Positions 58,466 to 64,000 of a stretch of DNA of 64,000 nt are shown in pieces. A model generated the notes under the pieces. The model ran no database searches and was not told the origin of the DNA. It saw only the letters and a list, made by a program, of their open reading frames with translations. Made by a program: the position numbers and the translations under genes. Every line of letters starts with the position of its first letter. Position 1 is the stretch's first letter. Source of the stretch: Artemia franciscana (Eukaryota > Arthropoda > Branchiopoda > Anostraca > Artemiidae); assembly GCF_032884065.1 (NCBI RefSeq), contig NW_027062649.1, positions 2,897,355 to 2,961,354 of the forward strand, in the 5' to 3' direction.

Positions 58466-59800
58466 GTCTGAATACAAGACGCTTTTAAATGTTGGACCAT
58501 TACCTTCTGGTTTTTTGTAATTTTATTTTATTTTTTAATTTTCAAATACACAAAAAAAAATGATTTTTCAGAATAGGACTGGCGTCATAAGACTACTATT
58601 GCCCCAAGTCTAGCTAAATTAGCAGCAAACAAGTTTCATCTTCCTCAATGAGATGATTTTGCATATTTGAACTGTTTTGTATTACTTTTCTATTCTAAGT
58701 TCGACAGCTAGTTTAAAGATTTTGTTAAAAAACAAATAATTATCTAATATTAATAATATATAATAAATAATAATATCTACAAATGTAGATAATTTTGTTA
58801 CTTTGTTATACTTTATAATAAAAATTGTTTTAGTAATAGCATCGATTTTTCTAATTCTCTGCTTTCTTTAGTTTGATTTACGGAAAAAGTAGATACATTA
58901 TGTTTTTACTGTTTTCTGTTTATTTGGTATTGAAATTTGAAAGTAAATAATCCGCAGGGGGATCTGAGGTATATTTTTTCATGAAAAGAGGCGGTTGAAG
59001 AAGTAAGTTTGGGAAGGACTATGTTAGTTAAAGAACAAACGCGACACAGATGGGCCTATTTTTGGGGGAGAAATACCTCAATCATCTCTGATCAAGGTTA
59101 AGGCAAAAGGAAAAGACAACATTTAAAAAAATAAGTATTTTGATGAAACATGTATGATGTTGATTTTTTTAGCTAGATGGCGTTGGCTATTGTTCTCATT
59201 TTCTCTTATCATTTCCTCTTTTGGTCACAGAGAGACGTCTGAACTATTTAGACCCGGGAAGGTCTAACTTGATAATTTGAGCCGTTTTTTAGATATTAAT
59301 TTGTCACCCTTTTGATAATATTCATGATAAATGTTCGTTTTGATTTAGTTCAACGTCCGTCTAAATGCTCCTTGAAAGCTTCAGTGTAATACCCTCTGTT
59401 TATTATGTAGCAACAGTTGTAGTATGAGTAGTAAACATTTTTAAAATGAAATAATAAATATCCTTCCGTGATCTTTCTTTCGGGAAAAAATCACATTTTT
59501 GTTTATAAGAGTTTGAAACCTTTACAAGAGGGTTCTCTTATGCCCTGGGTCTGATGGTGAGATTTTTATATGGATCGCTTGATGCTTTAGGGTTATTTCC
59601 CACCTTTTTCAAAATCAGGCAAATTTTTTGAGGTTCCAAGTAGGCATCCTTTCCATTTTAGTTGTGGTTGAAATTCTATGTGGTTGATTGAAATTGTATC
59701 TGTAGTTGCTAATCAATCTGGCTAAGGCTTGTAAGGCGTTTTTTCAGTTAAAACTACATTTTTAGTACAACAAAATAAAACACATAAGCATATAAGCATA
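58466..59800. other. Non-coding stretch with a repeat fragment
   Basis: 59445-59645 is a diverged relative of 53480-53690 (ATCCGTGAT.T, GGGTTCTCT.ATGC, TCTGATGGTG). Nothing else recognised. Confidence 0.5.
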
Positions 59801-59804
59801 AAAG

Positions 59805-59925
59805 CGAGGACATCTTTGAAGAACTAAAATCGAAGGATGGTGAAAACGAGCTTTTTTTAGGTTGAATTTTAGAGCTGAGAAGTAATTCCTAACGAACTCT
59901 GTGGAATCGAGATAATTATTGACCC
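59805..59925 (+). pseudogene. Short degenerate copy of the TMEM50 last-exon region
   Basis: Contains TTGAATTTTAGAGCTGAGAAGTAATT, matching the acceptor/last-exon region of the copy at 60630 and more distantly 55606-55640, preceded by ACTAAAATCGAAGGATGG, which recurs at 60470. Confidence 0.55.
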
Positions 59926-60569
59926 TGCTTTGCAAAAATTCTTTTCTATTCTTTCACCGTCCAAGCGCATGACTAACGACATTATTTTTTTTTTTTTTTG
60001 CAGATCAAATGAACTCATGCTTTTACTTAATGGTTGTTTTTTGTTCTATTTTGAAAATGTGCTAATTAATATTTAGTGTCTCATAGATTAAGTTTTGTTT
60101 GTGTTAAATGTCTCGACGATGTAAAATTCTTACCTACTTTTTAACTATGCGGTTGCCGTTCCCTATCTGATGAGTTCTTCTAGCTATTTGTTTGTTCTGT
60201 AGCTCCCTTTTTGACATTTTGTATCTTTTCCAAGCTTTTTGACCTGACCGGAATTCCTTAGCCTTATCTGTCTTAAATACAGATTATACTGTACTTTTCT
60301 AGGGCTTTTCGGTTTCATCTACCAGTTACTTAACTCAGTAAAGTTCTGTTTGCTGCCCAATGCTTTGTTCTTGCCTAGCAAAAGACAATAAGATCTTTTT
60401 GATGATTTTATTGTCCTCCATTCTTGTTTAGTATCAACCAATGATCCTCTTGTGATGACATCTTAGTAGAACTAAAAACGAAGGATGGCTAAAACAAACG
60501 CAGATTTTAATTTTGTCCTCTATATATAGGGTCGGTTTTAAGTTTTAGAGCTGTTCTTTTTTTCTTTTT

Positions 60570-60980
60570 ATCACTTTTTTCCTTGTCTTGTATCTCCAAT
60601 CGATTGACGTCCTTTTCCTTTTCTATTTTGAATTTTAGAGCTGAGCAGTAATTTCATAACGAACTCTGTGGAAGACTGTTTGCTGTTGCCGTCTTTTTGT
60701 GTAATGGCGTTTATTTTTACATAAAAAGTCGTTGCAACATAGCAGGCATCAAGTAATTGTAAAATTCAAATAAAAATCAAGGGTTTTCAATCTTAAATTC
60801 ATTAAATTATCCGTAAAATTCTTGCTTTTGCTCCTTTCTCTCCCCTTCTCAAATTTTAAAAGAAACAGAACTCTTTACATTTTTGGAATAAATTATCTTT
60901 TTTGCTCTCCCCTCACTAAAAGAATTTACTGCTCATCCAAGTTCTTTTACTCCTGTATGACCTGTATGCTCCTTTTGATT
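60570..60980 (+). pseudogene. Degenerate duplicate of the TMEM50 last exon and 3'UTR
   Basis: Aligns with 55555-55975 through intron end, exon and 3'UTR (TCGATTGACGTCCTTTTCCT, GCCGTCTTTTTGTGTAATGG, AATAAAAATCAAGGG). The acceptor now reads GAATTTTAG/AGCTGAGCAG, and splicing to 46957 would give a different, unrelated tail. It keeps an AATAAA at 60769-60774. No evidence that it is used. Confidence 0.65.
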
Positions 60981-61050
60981 CTTATTTGGCCTGTATGTTC
61001 CTTTTGCTCCTTGTATGGCCTGTATGCTCCTTTTGTTCATTGTATGGCCT
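60948..61050. repeat. Minisatellite, CTGTATG-C/T-TCCTTTTG units
   Basis: About four imperfect units of GGCCTGTATGCTCCTTTTG-type sequence. Confidence 0.7.
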
Positions 61051-62295
61051 TCCTAAGCTAAGAAAACGCTTTTGGATTCAAAAAACAGTAAAAATAAAGA
61101 ATCCAGGACATTTTATTTTTCCTTTATTTTAATAATAATTGAAAAACTTGTTGAAGTAGAACATTATTATATCGTTTTCTTATAGCTTATCATATACTTA
61201 CTCCTTCATGTTCTTAGAGTTAGGTTTTATAGAAGAGACCCAGATAAAAAGATTGAATAAATTGGAAAGACAATCTTACTCATAATCCTAATTCTAGAAT
61301 TCGTCATTGTTTTTTATCTTAGAAAAAGAAGTGCAGTATCTTTGCGCTCTTTAATCTATACTGCTAAATTAATAGATTAATAAATATAAAATAAATAAAA
61401 TAGTCTCTTATTTCAAATATAATTATAGTGCAGTTAATTGGAAAAGCGATTCTTTCAGTTTGATCACTTACAGGATTGCATTTATTCTCGTAATTTTTAA
61501 AATTGTGTCTTCTTTATGCTGAAAAGAAAGCATAATTTTAATTTGATTGATTTTTTTTGAAATAGCATCGTATTTGTGTAAACGATGCTTTTATGTTGGT
61601 GATAGAATCGGGTAGACGGAGAAGTGTTCAAAGCTGGAATACTTGTTGTTTTTTGATGGGTATCTCTAAGTTCTGTTTTGAAGGCCAGAGCAAATTTCCA
61701 AGATAGAAACGCTAACGAAAATATGATTGTTCTATTCTGAGATAATCTAAATGTAAATCCCTTCCATGTTTCCTCTTTCTTTTCTTTAATGGAAAATAAA
61801 TTTGTTGCCATCATATATTTCTTACAGTTATCCTACATTTTGTTCACTATTATGACTTTTCTAACCTATATATACTCAAAAAATTCCAATAAATAAAATC
61901 AGATGTGGCAACAATAAATCCATTGCCAGGATATTTCAGATTGTAATTTCAATGATTTTTTTCAATTTATTTATGGTACCCATAATTGCAATGATTTTCA
62001 CTTACAGACAAAAATTTTTTGACTTTCACACCATCTCTTAGTAACAGCCCCAGCGATTGAGCATTAGCAAAACTTTGTTTTACAGCACAAGAGCTCCTGA
62101 ACCTCACAGTCTCTTTGACTCATGGGCACTCTTTAAAAAGCAAAACATCAAAGTAAGTGTCGAAATAGACAGCAAGCTAAGGTACTTACAAGCGATGACT
62201 TTTGCAGTAATATTTTCGAATATGTTTGGTATGGTATTACAGAAATCTTTGGAGACGGTTTTATCCAGCTTAATCACTAATTTTTCCCGATTTGC
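61051..62295. other. Non-coding, nothing recognised
   Basis: AT-rich. The frame on the minus strand at 61814-61497 is low-complexity and lacks splice or family support. Confidence 0.4.
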
Positions 62296-63593
62296 CTAGA
62301 CACTAGTCATTGAATCATGACCAGAAAGGCTATCAAGTAATTTTTTACACCTTGCTGGATTTTTCACTTCAGCAGGTAACTTGTTTATTGCAACAGTAAC
62401 GTCATCAGAGATTATAGAATTCACCATCGCACCTGATGAAAGCTTAGGAAAGTATTCAATGTAACCAGCCAACTGAGTCGAAACATCATAAAGGAGTTGC
62501 TCACACGTATTACCTTTAGATGAGGGGTGAGAGTAAATCACTTCTGGAATATAGGGTACATCGGCTGGGCGGTGAACTACGAAATTGGGAACATAGGTAG
62601 TATTAGCATGACATTTGCTGAAAGGGTCAAAAATGTTTTCAGATTATTCAGTTTTGCATTAGTTCTAAATCACTTAAAGACCCAGTCATTTGCTAAATTC
62701 TTATTTCAAAGATTATGCTTAACTTTGAAAATTTCAGTGCTATCAAAAGAGGCCAAACCATAACGGATAATTTCATCTTTATTAATTCTCGTGTTAAAAC
62801 TCCTTTGAACAAAATTCTGCATTGGGGAAATTATTAGTTTATCTTGATTGTCCGCTTCTCGCATAGCTGAGCTCATCGGTTATTATTGGCTGCAAGGCAT
62901 CGTATCTATTTATTCTTTATACAAGTGTTTGGAGAACTAGGTAAGCTAGTCTTCAAGGGTAAAAAAGATTCCACCTCCTGGATATAAGTTTGGTGGGACG
63001 TCTTTGAAAACTGTTCTATACTTTTTTTTTAATATAAAGAGGATATAGAAATTATAGCTTCAAGCTTAAAATCAACAGGTCCATCACACGGAAATCTTAT
63101 GGCTTTAGGAGATCGATTGGAAAGGTTATACTTATCTAGCCACAGATTTCTTAGCATGGGTGCTGAAATTTAGTTCACTGTAAATAAAAAATCTCACTCG
63201 TTATTTACAAAGAGGATTGGATGGCTTCAAAGAAAATAGAATTGACAAGGATTCATTTTGCTGATATTAATAAATTGACAATTCTTTATATTTAAGTCAA
63301 AAAGCCACGGCTTATTTAATCTACCAATTAAAGGCAAGCCGACACATCAATTAAGACTGGGCTTAAGTATGACATTTACGATACTCAGGGAACATATTCG
63401 TAGACAGAAAACGTTGCAACTCTGGTCGGATATTCCCTCCATCACCATCATCAAGCTTTCCGACATTTTGTCTTAGCACTTGGGCTGCCGTTTCAGCCAG
63501 CCCTTTGGCTGGCTGAGAACTAATAAAATAAATAAAACTGGTAAGTATAAAGCTCTTTGTACCTTCTATAGATGTATAGTTGACTTGTTGCAA
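62296..63593 (-). pseudogene. Decayed reading frame of ~400 codons, unknown family, possibly virus- or transposon-derived
   Basis: Minus-strand pieces of convincing protein follow one another with almost no spacing but in changing frames. They are 63593-63363 (PAKGLAETAAQVLR, GNIRPELQRFLS), about 63340-63225 (LPLIGRLNKPWLFD), about 63172-63030 (RNLWLDKYNLSNRSPKAI), 63022-62946 (DVPPNLYPGGGIFFTLED), about 62875-62706 (MREADNQDKLIISP, EIIRYGLASFDS) and 62637-62296 (NFVVHRPADVPYIPEVIY, KLLDSLSGHDSMTSV, then TAG). Breaks are in-frame stops or single frameshifts rather than introns with good splice sites, so I read it as one dead intronless gene. The family was not recognised; an intronless, isolated, decayed frame fits an endogenous viral element or a transposon gene. 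A genuine multi-exon gene is less likely but not excluded. Confidence 0.5.
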
Positions 63594-64000
63594 GCTGCAG
63601 GACTTTGGTGTGTATGATTAGCCTATATTAACTGAGGTCAGACTCCACCCCATTAATGTGCAAATATATACCCTGCATTGCGTACTGAATCCAAATTCAT
63701 TGTTCTCGATAAAGTAAAACAGAAGGCTTTTTGGTAAATATGGGATAGTCTATATTTCTTACTTTAAAATAAAGAGTATAGGTTACCACTTCATGCTTTT
63801 TTTTGTTATTTACAAATTTGGCTGTTTAGTTTACATTTTGTTTTAAGCACTTTATATATCCTTGAAAATAATAAATTTCTCTTCAGTTTTTTGGTCCCTA
63901 AATGGGTTAAATCATTGGCATCAAACTTTCAAACTTATTGTTTTATTATTCATTTTTATGGTGTAATAAGCTTTAAGGTAAAATTCTAGTTTATTGACTT
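63470..64000. repeat. Duplicated segment, other copy at 23099-23669
   Basis: Near-identical to 23099-23669 and running off the window edge. It includes the N-terminal part of the decayed frame, plus sequence with the PIF-like element's hairpin-arm motif (63770-63855). Confidence 0.85.

Noticed and set aside
61497-61814. 105-codon minus-strand frame
   Set aside because: Lys/Phe-rich composition, no splice sites or family features, intergenic context.
62296-63512. Reading the pieces as exons with the acceptor CTTTCAG near 62613 and a donor near 63380
   Set aside because: The phases do not match, frames change without usable splice sites elsewhere, and protein-like sequence continues through the supposed intron.

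Overview
This is arthropod-type nuclear DNA: AT-rich, with few exons, long introns, canonical GT/AG splice sites and AATAAA signals, buried in mobile and repetitive DNA. Several repeats (the 295-bp G-tract array at 47.5-49.8 kb, the 'GGAGCGACATTAAAAC' palindromic elements, and the repeat ending in 'GGGTCGCTCCTTACTACAG') match my memory of highly abundant repeats in brine shrimp (Artemia) genomes. That assignment rests on recall, not on a search. A 100-N scaffold gap lies at 818-917.

Layout. 157-375 (minus): terminal coding exon of an unrecognised gene with a polyadenylation signal. 918-18050: two head-to-tail copies of a ~5.5-6 kb non-coding element with 21-bp terminal inverted repeats (TIRs). 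The first copy is split by retroelement copy A (6152-11828). 18106-23098: a second, 5-kb TIR element with different ends whose interior is an inverted, diverged relative of the first element's interior. 23099-23669: a copy of DNA also found at the right edge of the window. 24510-30195: retroelement copy B, complete and with both reading frames open. 32.0-40.6 kb: remains of other non-LTR retroelements (a broken CR1-like element with an internal tandem duplication, a decayed reverse transcriptase on the plus strand, and C-terminal scraps). 40648-46335: retroelement copy C on the plus strand. 46797-55636: two exons of a TMEM50-family membrane protein gene, separated by an 8.66-kb intron full of repeats. 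56-62 kb: small palindromic elements, a 116-bp tandem repeat and two degenerate copies of the TMEM50 last-exon/3'UTR region. 62296-63593 (minus): a decayed reading frame of roughly 400 codons, broken by stops and frameshifts, of unknown family and possibly transposon- or virus-derived.

The dominant young component is a three-copy non-LTR retrotransposon of the RNase H-bearing I group. ORF1 carries three zinc knuckles; ORF2 carries endonuclease, reverse transcriptase, RNase H and a C-terminal CCHC motif. ORF2 overlaps ORF1 by 38 nt in the +1 frame in all three copies. Copy B is uninterrupted. Copies A and C are each inactivated by one or two simple lesions, so the family has moved recently. 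No tRNA, rRNA, CRISPR array or bacterial-type operon was seen.
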